Source of the DNA: Brevundimonas sp. | Lineage (GTDB): Bacteria; Pseudomonadota; Alphaproteobacteria; Caulobacterales; Caulobacteraceae | Assembly: GCA_020253595.1 (NCBI GenBank) | Contig: JADCBH010000279.1 | Location: 1-27,540 of the forward strand | Direction of reading: 5' to 3' | Length of the DNA stretch: 27,540 bases | Part shown: positions 1 through 9,432 of the stretch, in pieces | How the letters are laid out: each line of letters begins with the position of its first letter | Numbering within the stretch: position 1 is the stretch's first letter | The notes under the pieces: model-generated | The model's input: the letters and a program-made list of their open reading frames with translations, nothing else | What the model was told of the DNA's origin: nothing | Database searches by the model: none | Position numbers and translations under genes: made by a program

Positions 1-101
1 ACAAAGGCCTCGGTCGGTGTGGCTGTCGCGGTCTGGGCCCAGGCACCAGCGGGTGCGAGGGCGACAAGGGCAGTGGCGAGGGCCAGGGAGCGGAGTTGCA
101 T
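1..101 (-). CDS. N-terminus of a secreted protein (runs off the left edge)
   Basis: An ATG at 101 on the minus strand opens a frame that stays open to the window edge (33 codons). It begins MQLRSLALATALVALAPAGA and continues WAQTATATPTEAFV, a typical Sec signal peptide with a probable cleavage site after AWA. A purine-rich AAAGGA lies about 9 nt upstream of the ATG, a good ribosome binding site. Only the leader is visible, so the mature protein and its function cannot be named. A strong terminator hairpin just upstream (169-204) separates it from the preceding sugE/DUF1272 genes, so it probably has its own promoter. Confidence 0.75.
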   Translation of the reverse strand, partial: MQLRSLALATALVALAPAGAWAQTATATPTEAF

Positions 102-168
102 GGTGGCGGTCCTTTCGTCGAGGCACCGACCTTGGCGTGGATTTCGAAGACGCGCGAGTCGGAAAACG

Positions 169-204
169 CCGGTTGGCGAGCAATTGTCTTCGCTCGCCAA
201 CCGG
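169..204 (-). terminator. Rho-independent terminator after the DUF1272 gene
   Basis: A perfect 13-bp inverted repeat (arms CCGGTTGGCGAGC at 169-181 and its complement at 192-204) encloses a 10-nt AT-rich loop. Read on the minus strand, the stem is followed by CGTTTTCC, a short T tract. It lies 39 nt beyond the DUF1272 stop codon, so it most likely ends the sugE-DUF1272 transcript and insulates the gene at the left edge. Confidence 0.75.
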
Positions 205-242
205 TGTCGCAGCGATCGCAACGGGTCTGCCCGCCCAGGGTC

Positions 243-479
243 TCAGGGGCAGGTTTGACGGTTCACTCGCGTGGTGCTGGACGGAAAGCGGTCCAGCAAC
301 GACGGGGGCCGGATCGGCCGGGCGGAGAAGCCTCCGCCGCAGTTGGGGCAAACCCCGTTTAGCGGACCATCCACGCACGACGCGCAGAAAGTGCACTCGA
401 AGGTGCATATCCGCGCATCCGGATTGTCCGGTCCCAGGTCACGGTCGCAGCATTCGCAGTTGGGGCGCAACTCGAGCAT
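243..479 (-). CDS. DUF1272 domain protein, small Cys-rich
   Basis: A 78-residue protein whose first ~55 residues match the DUF1272 family as I know it: MLELRPNCECC at the start, then ICTFECTFC and CPNCGGG. Nine cysteines fall at about 8, 10, 11, 25, 29, 32, 35, 44 and 47, a layout that suggests one or two zinc-binding sites. The last ~25 residues are less regular. No enzyme activity is known for this family. Its ATG lies 10 nt after the sugE stop, so the two genes are probably co-transcribed. The ribosome binding site (CGGGTCC) is weak, which suggests translational coupling. A terminator follows at 169-204. Confidence 0.85.
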   Translation of the reverse strand: MLELRPNCECCDRDLGPDNPDARICTFECTFCASCVDGPLNGVCPNCGGGFSARPIRPPSLLDRFPSSTTRVNRQTCP

Positions 480-489
480 GGACCCGAGC

Positions 490-819
490 CTAGGCGCTGG
501 AAGCGGTCGGTGCCAAGCGCATCAGAACCAATCCGGTCAGGATCAGTCCGGCGGCAGCCACCCGCATGGGATGCACGCCCTCATTGAGCCAGATCACGCC
601 GACGACGAAGGCCCCCACGGCCCCGATGCCCGTCCAGACCGTATAGGCTGTCCCGAGCGGCAGGGTCTTCATGGCCAACGACAGCAGGGCGAAACTGACA
701 CCCATGGTCCCGAGGGTGATCAGGCTGGGAACAAGGCGTGTGAACCCGGCCGACTGCTTCATGGAGTAGGCCCAGACCACTTCCAGCAGTCCGGCGAGAA
801 CGAGATAGACCCAGGCCAC
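490..819 (-). CDS. sugE: SMR-family guanidinium exporter SugE/Gdx
   Basis: A 109-residue, four-helix small multidrug resistance protein. It carries the essential membrane-embedded Glu at residue 13 (GLLEVVWA) and the SugE-type signatures LPLGTAYTVWTGIGAVG and NPMR-like HPMRVAAAGLILTG, which separate the Gdx subgroup from EmrE/QacE drug exporters. Gdx proteins exchange guanidinium for protons across the inner membrane. The start is GTG at 819, preceded by AGAGAGGG about 8 nt upstream. The gene follows the atp operon after a 138-nt gap that contains three successive hairpins (844-895), and it leads into the DUF1272 gene. The subgroup assignment is by signature residues; transport of guanidinium itself is inferred from the family. 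Confidence 0.9.
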   Translation of the reverse strand: MAWVYLVLAGLLEVVWAYSMKQSAGFTRLVPSLITLGTMGVSFALLSLAMKTLPLGTAYTVWTGIGAVGAFVVGVIWLNEGVHPMRVAAAGLILTGLVLMRLAPTASSA

Positions 820-843
820 GGTCGGCCCTCTCTTTACGAAAGG

Positions 844-895
844 CCGGGCCGTCCCGGACTTGGCCCCGGCGACCGGGGGCGAGGACGTGGCCTCG
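844..895 (-). promoter_or_regulatory. Three consecutive stem-loops between atpC and sugE
   Basis: On the minus strand three GC-rich hairpins follow one another: 895-880 (5-bp stem, loop CCACGT), 878-864 (6-bp stem CCCCGG/CCGGGG, loop TCG) and 857-844 (5-bp stem CCGGG/CCCGG, loop ACGG). Another possible helix (CGGCC pairing with GGCCG) would cover the sugE ribosome binding site. The simplest reading is termination or attenuation after the atp operon, since CCTTTC follows the last stem. The ACGG tetraloop also resembles the loop of guanidine-II riboswitch hairpins, which often precede sugE. However, a second ACGR loop is missing, so that reading is weak. Confidence 0.4.
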
Positions 896-957
896 ACTTC
901 AGCGGCGATGTGGGATGGGTCAGCGGGAGATCAAGCCTCTCCCCGCTCACGAACACC

Positions 958-1226
958 TCAGGCCGCTGCGACCTCGGTCGCTTCTTCGGCCAGGATAGTC
1001 AGACCCGCCGGCGTCACGTCGGCGAAGCCGCCCTTGACCGTGAAGGTCCGGCGCGACGATCCGTTGATCACACTGACCTGACCCTCGCGCAGCGCGGTCA
1101 TGAAGGGCGCATGATCCGCCAGGACACCGAAGTCGCCCTCGACGCCCGGCGCATCGACCTGGTCCACGAGGCCGGAAAAGACCTCGCGTTCCGGGGCGAC
1201 CAGCGAAAAGTTCAGCTTTCCGGCCA

Positions 1227-1227
<1 letters not shown>
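958..1227 (-). CDS. atpC: ATP synthase F1 epsilon subunit
   Basis: An 89-residue epsilon subunit that contains essentially only the N-terminal beta-sandwich domain (LNFSLVAPEREVFSG, GDFGVLADHAPFMTAL, FTVKGGFADVTPAGLTILAEEA). It lacks the long C-terminal helical hairpin that makes E. coli epsilon ~139 residues. Epsilon sits on the central stalk with gamma and links F1 to the c-ring. A short form implies little or no ratchet-type inhibition by the C-terminal helices. In alphaproteobacteria a separate zeta inhibitor often does that job; none is seen here. The ATG overlaps the atpD stop (TGATG), giving translational coupling. It is the last gene of the operon. Confidence 0.95.
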
Positions 1228-2780
<1,553 letters not shown>

Positions 2781-2822
2781 CGGGTGCGGTCCGTTTATCG
2801 TGTGTCTGTCAGGATCGGAGGA

Positions 2823-3701
2823 TCAGAGCGCTTCCGCGCCGGCGATGATCTCGATCAGTTCGGTGGTGATCTGGGCCTGGCGCTTGCGGTTGTATTGCAG
2901 CGTCAGTGAGTTGATGAGGTCACCCGCGTTGCGCGTGGCGTTGTCCATCGCACCCATCTGGGCCCCGAAGAAGCTGGCCTGGTTCTCGAGCAGGACGGCC
3001 AGAATCTGGGTCTTGATGTTGCGGGGCAGCAGAGTCTCGAGGATTTCCTCTTCCGAGGGCTCGTAGTCATACACCGCGCCGTTCAGGTCGATCGGAGGCG
3101 CATTGCCATCGACCACGGCGGGCACCAGCTGCTTGGGCGTCGGCACCTGCGAGATGACCGACTGGAAGCGGCTGTAGAACAGGGTCACGACGTCGGCGTT
3201 GCCGGCTTCGAACTCCTGGGCGACCAGTTCGGCGATCGGCTCGGCGGTGTTCATGCCGACGACCTTGTGCTCGGAGAGCTCGAAGGTGCGGATGATCTTG
3301 TTGCCGTACAGGCGCGTCAGGCCGTCACGGACCTTGCGGCCCACGGCGATGATGCGGACGTCCTTGCCGTTGGCGATCAGGGTGTTGATCCGCTCGCGCG
3401 CGGCGCGGATGACGTTGGTGTTGAAACCACCCGCCAGCCCCTTGTCGCCGGTGGCGACGACCACGAGGTGCTTCTGGTCCGACCCCGTGCCGGCCAGCAG
3501 TCGGGGTGCATTGTCACCAGAGATGCCCGCCGCGAGGTTGGCGATGACGGCAGCCATCTTCCGGGCATACGGGCGCGCGCTCTCGGCCTGGTCCTGGGCG
3601 CGCTTCAGCTTGGCCGCAGCGACCATGTTCAGGGCTTTCGTGATCTTCTGCGTGGACTTCACGCTTCCGATCCGATTGCGCATTTCCTTGAGGCTGGCCA
3701 T
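2823..3701 (-). CDS. atpG: ATP synthase F1 gamma subunit
   Basis: A 292-residue central-stalk gamma subunit. It begins with the invariant MASLKEMRNRIGSVKSTQKITKALNMVAAAKLKRAQ coiled-coil helix and ends with the partner C-terminal helix FGAQMGAMDNATRNAGDLINSLTLQYNRKRQAQITTELIEIIAGAEAL. Between them is the Rossmann-like domain (LVVVATGDKGLAGGFNTNV). It transmits rotation from the c-ring to the alpha3beta3 head. Its position between atpA and atpD, with gaps of 29 and 42 nt, is the standard operon order. Length and both terminal helices match the family, so the gene is complete. Confidence 0.97.
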   Translation of the reverse strand: MASLKEMRNRIGSVKSTQKITKALNMVAAAKLKRAQDQAESARPYARKMAAVIANLAAGISGDNAPRLLAGTGSDQKHLVVVATGDKGLAGGFNTNVIRAARERINTLIANGKDVRIIAVGRKVRDGLTRLYGNKIIRTFELSEHKVVGMNTAEPIAELVAQEFEAGNADVVTLFYSRFQSVISQVPTPKQLVPAVVDGNAPPIDLNGAVYDYEPSEEEILETLLPRNIKTQILAVLLENQASFFGAQMGAMDNATRNAGDLINSLTLQYNRKRQAQITTELIEIIAGAEAL

Positions 3702-3730
3702 CGGGCGCTACTCTTTCAGCTGTCCGGGGG

Positions 3731-5266
<1,536 letters not shown>

Positions 5267-5333
5267 GGCGGGCTCTTCTTCTCTATCGTCTTCGGGTGGG
5301 CCCGGAGGCCCGCGACTATCGGGTTTGAGCGGG

Positions 5334-5888
5334 TCAGGCCCGCTTGAGGGCGAACTTCATCTGGTCGAGCTTGGTCTTCAGGGAGGCGTCAAACAGCTTC
5401 GAGCCAACCTTGACCTTGAGGCCGCCCAGGATCGACGGATCGACGCGCGCGGTCATTTCAGGGGTCTTGCCCAGCGCATTGGACAGCGTGGACTGGATGT
5501 TCTTGGCCTGAGCGGCCGAGAGCGGCACGGCCGAGACGATCTCGGCAGCGACAACGCCCGTATGTGTAGAATACAGGTGTTCGAAACCGGTGATTACCCC
5601 CGGCAGATCGGAGGCACGCCCATTCTGGGCCAGCAGACCGAGGAAGTTCGTCGTGGTGACGTCAAACTTGGCCTTGGTGGCGATCGCGACCAGGCCCCTG
5701 ACCTGATCTTCCGAAGCCATAACCGGCGAGGTGGCGAGGCGGCGCAGGTCGGCGCTTTCGATCCAGGCGGCTTTCAGGGACTTGAGGTCCGCGCGCACGG
5801 GCTCCAGGCGGCCGGTCTCCAGCGCCAGATCGAACAGCGCCTGGGCGTATCGTCCACCGACTTCCGTAGTTCTGAAATCGTCAGCCAA
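5334..5888 (-). CDS. atpH: ATP synthase F1 delta subunit
   Basis: A 184-residue delta (OSCP) subunit of normal length. It has an N-terminal helical domain (GGRYAQALFDLALETGRLEPVRADLKSL) that caps the F1 head and a C-terminal part (ILGGLKVKVGSKLFDASLKTKLDQMK) that binds the b stalk. The start is a TTG at 5888 giving MADDF, which aligns with the usual MADD start of Caulobacter-type delta subunits; no nearby ATG or GTG would preserve this N-terminus. A GGACAGG sits very close to the TTG, so initiation may be inefficient. It is the first gene of atpHAGDC. F0 genes are not in the window, as expected for alphaproteobacteria, where F0 and F1 are encoded separately. Confidence 0.93.
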   Translation of the reverse strand: MADDFRTTEVGGRYAQALFDLALETGRLEPVRADLKSLKAAWIESADLRRLATSPVMASEDQVRGLVAIATKAKFDVTTTNFLGLLAQNGRASDLPGVITGFEHLYSTHTGVVAAEIVSAVPLSAAQAKNIQSTLSNALGKTPEMTARVDPSILGGLKVKVGSKLFDASLKTKLDQMKFALKRA

Positions 5889-5958
5889 GACCTGTCCGTC
5901 CGATATGCGGTTTCGCCAAACAACCGGTCGCGAGCGTCGCGCCGGTCAAAGGCTTGTA

Positions 5959-6049
5959 ATGCTTAAGGAAAGCATGGAGGGGGCCGTCTCTTTGGAAACG
6001 CCCCTCACTAAGCCGGGCGCCGGATAGCACCCTTTGTCCCGAGGAGCAA
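5959..6049 (-). promoter_or_regulatory. atpH: Candidate promoter and hairpin leader of the atp operon
   Basis: The 243-nt gap between atpH and the divergent terC-like gene holds no convincing gene. On the minus strand, TTGCTCC (6049-6043) is followed after 14 nt by GCTATCCG (6028-6021), a partial match to the Caulobacter housekeeping promoter. Two hairpins follow toward atpH. One is at 5980-6004 (GGGGC/GCCCC with an imperfect inner stem); the other is at 5959-5975 (ATGCTT/AAGCAT, 5-nt loop). They could stabilise the leader or modulate the weak TTG start. The promoter match is only about 8 of 14 defined positions, so it is tentative. Confidence 0.35.
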
Positions 6050-6131
6050 CCGAGGCAGGAGCGCGCATGCGGACCTTGATCCGACCGGCGGGACATGGCC
6101 TTTAGAAGCCCTCCCCTTACAGGACGATCAC

Positions 6132-6941
6132 ATGCTCGACGGCCTCGCCCAAATCCTCACCGATCCGGCCGCCTGGGCGGCCCTCGCCACCCTGGTGGTG
6201 CTGGAAGTCGTTTTGGGGATCGACAATCTGATCTTCATCTCGATCCTGTCGAACAAGCTGCCCGAGCATCAACGGCAAAGGACGCGGCGCATCGGCATCG
6301 GCCTGGCCCTGATCATGCGGCTGGCGCTCCTCATGACCATCGGCTGGATCGTCGGACTGACGGCGCCGGTCTTCGATCTCGGTATCGTCGGTCCCTTGAA
6401 CGAGCACGGCGAACCCGCGTTCGAGACCTCTTTCAGCTGGAAGGACCTGATCCTCATCGCCGGGGGTATGTTCCTGCTCTGGAAGGCGACCAAGGAGATC
6501 CATCACTCGGTGGACCCCACGCCGTCGGACCATGACGTGCTCGACAAGAAGTCCGTGGCCATCAACAACGCGGGCTCGGCCATCGTTCAGATCATCCTGC
6601 TGGACCTGGTGTTCTCGATCGACTCCATCCTGACGGCCGTCGGCCTGACGGATCAGGTGCCGATCATGGTGATCGCGGTGCTGACGGCCGTCACCGTCAT
6701 GCTTCTGGCCGCCGACCCCCTGGCCAACTTTATCGAGAAGAATCCGACGGTGGTCATGCTCGCGCTCGGGTTCCTGCTGATGATCGGCATGGTGCTCATC
6801 GCGGATGGCTTCGGTGTCCATGTGCCCAAGGGCTATATCTACGCCGCCATGGCCTTCTCGGCCCTGGTTGAAGGGCTGAACATGCTGAGCCGAAGGAGTT
6901 CGGCGCGGAAGGCGGCCACCACCCCGCCAACGGCCCACTGA
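6132..6941 (+). CDS. TerC-family integral membrane protein
   Basis: A 269-residue TerC/YgdQ/YoaE-type membrane protein with about seven hydrophobic segments (roughly 12-34, 53-75, 103-119, 151-173, 176-194, 206-228, 237-254). The family hallmarks are present: an acidic membrane residue in VVLGIDNLIFISILSNKLP (Asp31), a second in LDLVFSIDSILTAVGL, and the basic PEHQRQRTRRIGI loop. TerC relatives have been linked to metal (notably manganese) efflux and metalation of exported proteins; the substrate here is unknown. AGGA lies about 8 nt before the ATG. Its stop overlaps the next start (TGATG), so it is co-translated with the glutaminyl cyclotransferase gene. Confidence 0.9.
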   Translation: MLDGLAQILTDPAAWAALATLVVLEVVLGIDNLIFISILSNKLPEHQRQRTRRIGIGLALIMRLALLMTIGWIVGLTAPVFDLGIVGPLNEHGEPAFETSFSWKDLILIAGGMFLLWKATKEIHHSVDPTPSDHDVLDKKSVAINNAGSAIVQIILLDLVFSIDSILTAVGLTDQVPIMVIAVLTAVTVMLLAADPLANFIEKNPTVVMLALGFLLMIGMVLIADGFGVHVPKGYIYAAMAFSALVEGLNMLSRRSSARKAATTPPTAH

Positions 6942-7771
6942 TGCGCTCTGCGGGCCTTGGTCTCGCGCTCGTCCTCGCCCTCGCGGCGGGGACGGGCACG
7001 GCCGTCGCCCAGGGCCAGGCGGTCGCTCCCGCCGCGACCGCCCCGCAGGCTCCACCGACTCCGGCTGCGCGCCCCCCAAGGCAAGGCTACGAGGTTGTCG
7101 CCGTCTATCCGCACGACCCGACCGCCTTCACCCAGGGGCTGGTATTCCGCAATGGAGAGCTCATCGAGAGCACCGGACGATTTCCGTCCACGGTGCGGCG
7201 GGTGCGGCTGGAAGACGGCGCGGTCCTCGCGCGGCGCGAGCTGGACACGACCTATTTCGGCGAAGGCCTGACCGTGTTTGGCGACCGGGCCCTGTCCCTG
7301 ACCTGGCAGAACGGCAAGGGCTTTATCTGGAACCCGGACACGCTCGAGCCGATCGGGGAGTTCGCCTACTCCGGTGAGGGCTGGGGCCTGACCCATGACG
7401 GCACGCGACTGATCTTGTCGGACGGCACGCCGCGCCTGCGCTTCCTGGACCCCCAGACCTTCGCCGAGACGGGTGGCGTCACCGTGAACTGGCAGGGTCG
7501 TCCCGTTGGCCGGCTCAACGAGCTCGAGTTCATCGACGGCGAGGTCTGGGCCAACGTCTGGCAGACCGACGCCGTCCTGCGCATCGACCCGGCGACCGGG
7601 AACATCCTGTCGGTCATTGACCTGTCGGGCCTTCTGGCTCCCGGCGACATCCGCGACCCGAATGACGAGGTCCTGAACGGCATCGCCTGGGATCCGGAGA
7701 CGCGGCGCCTGTTCGTGACCGGCAAGAACTGGCCCAAGCTGTTCGAGATCCGCGTCACCGAGCCGCGCTGA
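6941..7771 (+). CDS. Exported glutaminyl-peptide cyclotransferase
   Basis: A 276-residue protein of the plant/bacterial glutamine cyclotransferase family, which forms N-terminal pyroglutamate and folds as a five-bladed beta-propeller. Residues 1-23 are a Sec signal peptide (LGLALVLALAAGTGTAVA), followed by a Pro/Ala-rich linker to about 47. Family motifs are HDPTAFTQGLVF, YFGEGLTVFGDRALSLTWQNG, GWGLTHDGTRLILSDG, LNELEFIDGEVWANVWQTD and VLNGIAWDPETRRLFVTGKNWPKLFEI. The N-terminus is fixed by the ATG that overlaps the upstream stop. It probably acts on periplasmic or secreted peptides beginning with Gln. It is convergent with the gene ending at 7817. Confidence 0.9.
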   Translation: MRSAGLGLALVLALAAGTGTAVAQGQAVAPAATAPQAPPTPAARPPRQGYEVVAVYPHDPTAFTQGLVFRNGELIESTGRFPSTVRRVRLEDGAVLARRELDTTYFGEGLTVFGDRALSLTWQNGKGFIWNPDTLEPIGEFAYSGEGWGLTHDGTRLILSDGTPRLRFLDPQTFAETGGVTVNWQGRPVGRLNELEFIDGEVWANVWQTDAVLRIDPATGNILSVIDLSGLLAPGDIRDPNDEVLNGIAWDPETRRLFVTGKNWPKLFEIRVTEPR

Positions 7772-7816
7772 CCCCTGCCCTGGTGCGAACCACGGCGCGA
7801 CCAGCGATCGCTCGCC

Positions 7817-8500
7817 TCAGTTCGTCAGAATCTGCACGCGCGACCAGACCGAGCCCCGGTTCACGACCTCGATCCGCAGCGGCCCACCCCGAGGGCGCAC
7901 GATGGTACAGACCGGATAGTGGTCCATCGAACTGTCTGAACACAGCACCGTCCCGGCGCGGTCGCGGAGCACCAGATCAATGTTGGTGTCGCCGTCGCCG
8001 ATTGCGGCCACGCGGAGAACCTCGTTGGGTCGCGCCTCGATCTCAAAGCCGAAGGTCTCGCGCGCCCGGACCCGACGGACAAGTACGATAGGTCCCGGAC
8101 CGAAGGCCGAGGCCCGCACGCCCTTCTCCTGCGTCCGAAGCCTGAGGATTTCGGCCCGAATGGCTGGATCCCCTCCCGCCATGCGTTCGACTTCCTGCAG
8201 CAGAGCCTCGGCGGTCAGGAAAGGCTCGTCGCCGCTCTGAGGTCGGGTCCGGACCTCGTCGAGCATACGGGCGGCGACCAGAAGCGCGTGGACGTCTTCA
8301 TGCGCGCGGCCCCAGGCAGCGACCTCAGCGGCGGTGACAATCTGGGCGATGGCCGCGGCTTCCGCGTCCGGATCGGGCGGTGCCAATTGCCGGGCCTGAC
8401 GACCGCCGGGAGAAGCCGCGAGACTGACAACAGCCAGAAGCATGGCCGTCGCAACGGTCGCCCGTCGCGTCGCGACAGCCCGATCCGAACCTCTCGCCAT
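7817..8500 (-). CDS. Hypothetical exported protein with a C-terminal beta-rich domain
   Basis: I do not recognise a named family. I chose the ATG at 8500 (227 residues). It starts MARGSDRAVATRRATVATAM followed by LLAVVSLAASPGG, a plausible signal peptide, and GGGGGACAGG lies just upstream; a longer TTG start at 8596 would bury this signal. Residues ~45-115 are helical and Ala-rich. Residues ~145-227 (ETFGFEIEARPNEVLRVAAIGDGDTNIDLVLRD, VNRG) look like the beta-sandwich of bacterial pre-peptidase C-terminal domains, with two cysteines (CSDSSMDHYPVC) that could form a disulfide in the periplasm. It follows the DUF1223 gene on the same strand and may belong to the same transcript. Confidence 0.7.
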   Translation of the reverse strand: MARGSDRAVATRRATVATAMLLAVVSLAASPGGRQARQLAPPDPDAEAAAIAQIVTAAEVAAWGRAHEDVHALLVAARMLDEVRTRPQSGDEPFLTAEALLQEVERMAGGDPAIRAEILRLRTQEKGVRASAFGPGPIVLVRRVRARETFGFEIEARPNEVLRVAAIGDGDTNIDLVLRDRAGTVLCSDSSMDHYPVCTIVRPRGGPLRIEVVNRGSVWSRVQILTN

Positions 8501-8628
8501 TGCGGCCTGTCCCCCTGTCGACCGCTGAGCGCGGCTCAGCATCGGTAGCGATGCCCCTGCGGCGCGGACAGTGACCGAAGATGATTGGCCCTTCAAGGGC
8601 TTGGCGACGCCGACTCAGTTGGTCAGGG

Positions 8629-9414
8629 TCAGTGCACGGCCGCTGTCAGGATGCGACGATCCCCGGTGGCCTGGACCAGAACAGCCACGCGCTCGTCTGG
8701 CCCCGCGGCCTCGGGTAAATCCAGCAGGATCGGACGCCCCTGCCACTCCCCCAGCAGCGTCAGCCGACGCACGACGTTGACCTGACGGACCTGCTGGCCC
8801 CGGTTGTCGCCGTGCTGGACCGTCACCGTCTGGGCCCCGGGGACGAAGGCGACTGCCCAGATTTCCGCGCCGCCCGGCGGGGCCCTGCCTGAGCCTATGC
8901 CGACCGCATCGCCGCTCTCCCGAAATTCGACTTCGGGCGGAAAGACGCGGCGTTGACCTTCGACTTCAACGGCGGCTTCGATGGCCTCCCCTTCGGCACC
9001 GGACATCTGTTGACGCCCGTCAATCACAACCTGCGGCGTATAGATGTTTCGCAGTCGCATGGCGGCCTGATAGGCGCGCTGTCGCTGTTCGAACTCAGGA
9101 CGGGCGAAGGTGTCCTCCCAGCCCAGATAGTCCCAGTAGCCGACGGCATAGGTCAGGGCGATCACGCCGGGAGCCTCGGCAAGCGCCTCAACCGCGCGAT
9201 TGGCATGCGGGCAGCCAGAGCACCCCTGGGCTGTGAAGAGCTCCACCACTACGGGCTCGACCGGTGCATCATGGACGCTGGAACGCGCGCCGACCGGCTG
9301 GGCGAGGCTCGCCACGCCGCCGACGAGCGCCAGCGCACACACAGTCCCGATGATCCAGCCCCTGGGCGTCATGGCGGCGATTGGTAGACCGCCCCGGCCG
9401 GTCACGCCGCTCAT
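8629..9414 (-). CDS. DUF1223 thioredoxin-like exported protein
   Basis: A 261-residue DUF1223-family protein. After an N-terminal hydrophobic signal (WIIGTVCALALVGGVASLA) comes a thioredoxin-like domain with VVELFTAQGCSGCPHAN, giving a CxxC at Cys65-Cys68. Then come YWDYLGWEDTFARPEFEQRQRAY and YTPQVVIDG (the cis-Pro region), and a beta-rich C-terminal part (EIWAVAFVPG, NVVRRLTLLGEW). The pair of cysteines suggests a periplasmic redox role, but no substrate is known. The ATG at 9414 is used; an alternative ATG at 9372 would give a shorter, more typical signal peptide but has no visible ribosome binding site. It follows the upstream peptidase gene by 18 nt, so the two are likely co-transcribed. 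Confidence 0.88.
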   Translation of the reverse strand: MSGVTGRGGLPIAAMTPRGWIIGTVCALALVGGVASLAQPVGARSSVHDAPVEPVVVELFTAQGCSGCPHANRAVEALAEAPGVIALTYAVGYWDYLGWEDTFARPEFEQRQRAYQAAMRLRNIYTPQVVIDGRQQMSGAEGEAIEAAVEVEGQRRVFPPEVEFRESGDAVGIGSGRAPPGGAEIWAVAFVPGAQTVTVQHGDNRGQQVRQVNVVRRLTLLGEWQGRPILLDLPEAAGPDERVAVLVQATGDRRILTAAVH

Positions 9415-9432
9415 AAGTCCGTGAGAATCGCG

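Noticed and set aside
844..895. A confident call of a guanidine-II riboswitch
   Set aside because: Only one loop is ACGR, so the defining pair of ACGR hairpins is not present. Kept only as a low-confidence finding.
5881..6096. A 71-codon minus-strand frame in the atpH leader
   Set aside because: It overlaps the atpH start, has no family resemblance and no ribosome binding site, and crosses the leader hairpins.
7772..7816. Possible bidirectional terminator (CTGGT/ACCAG hairpin) between convergent genes
   Set aside because: The stem is short and interrupted, and neither side has a T tract.
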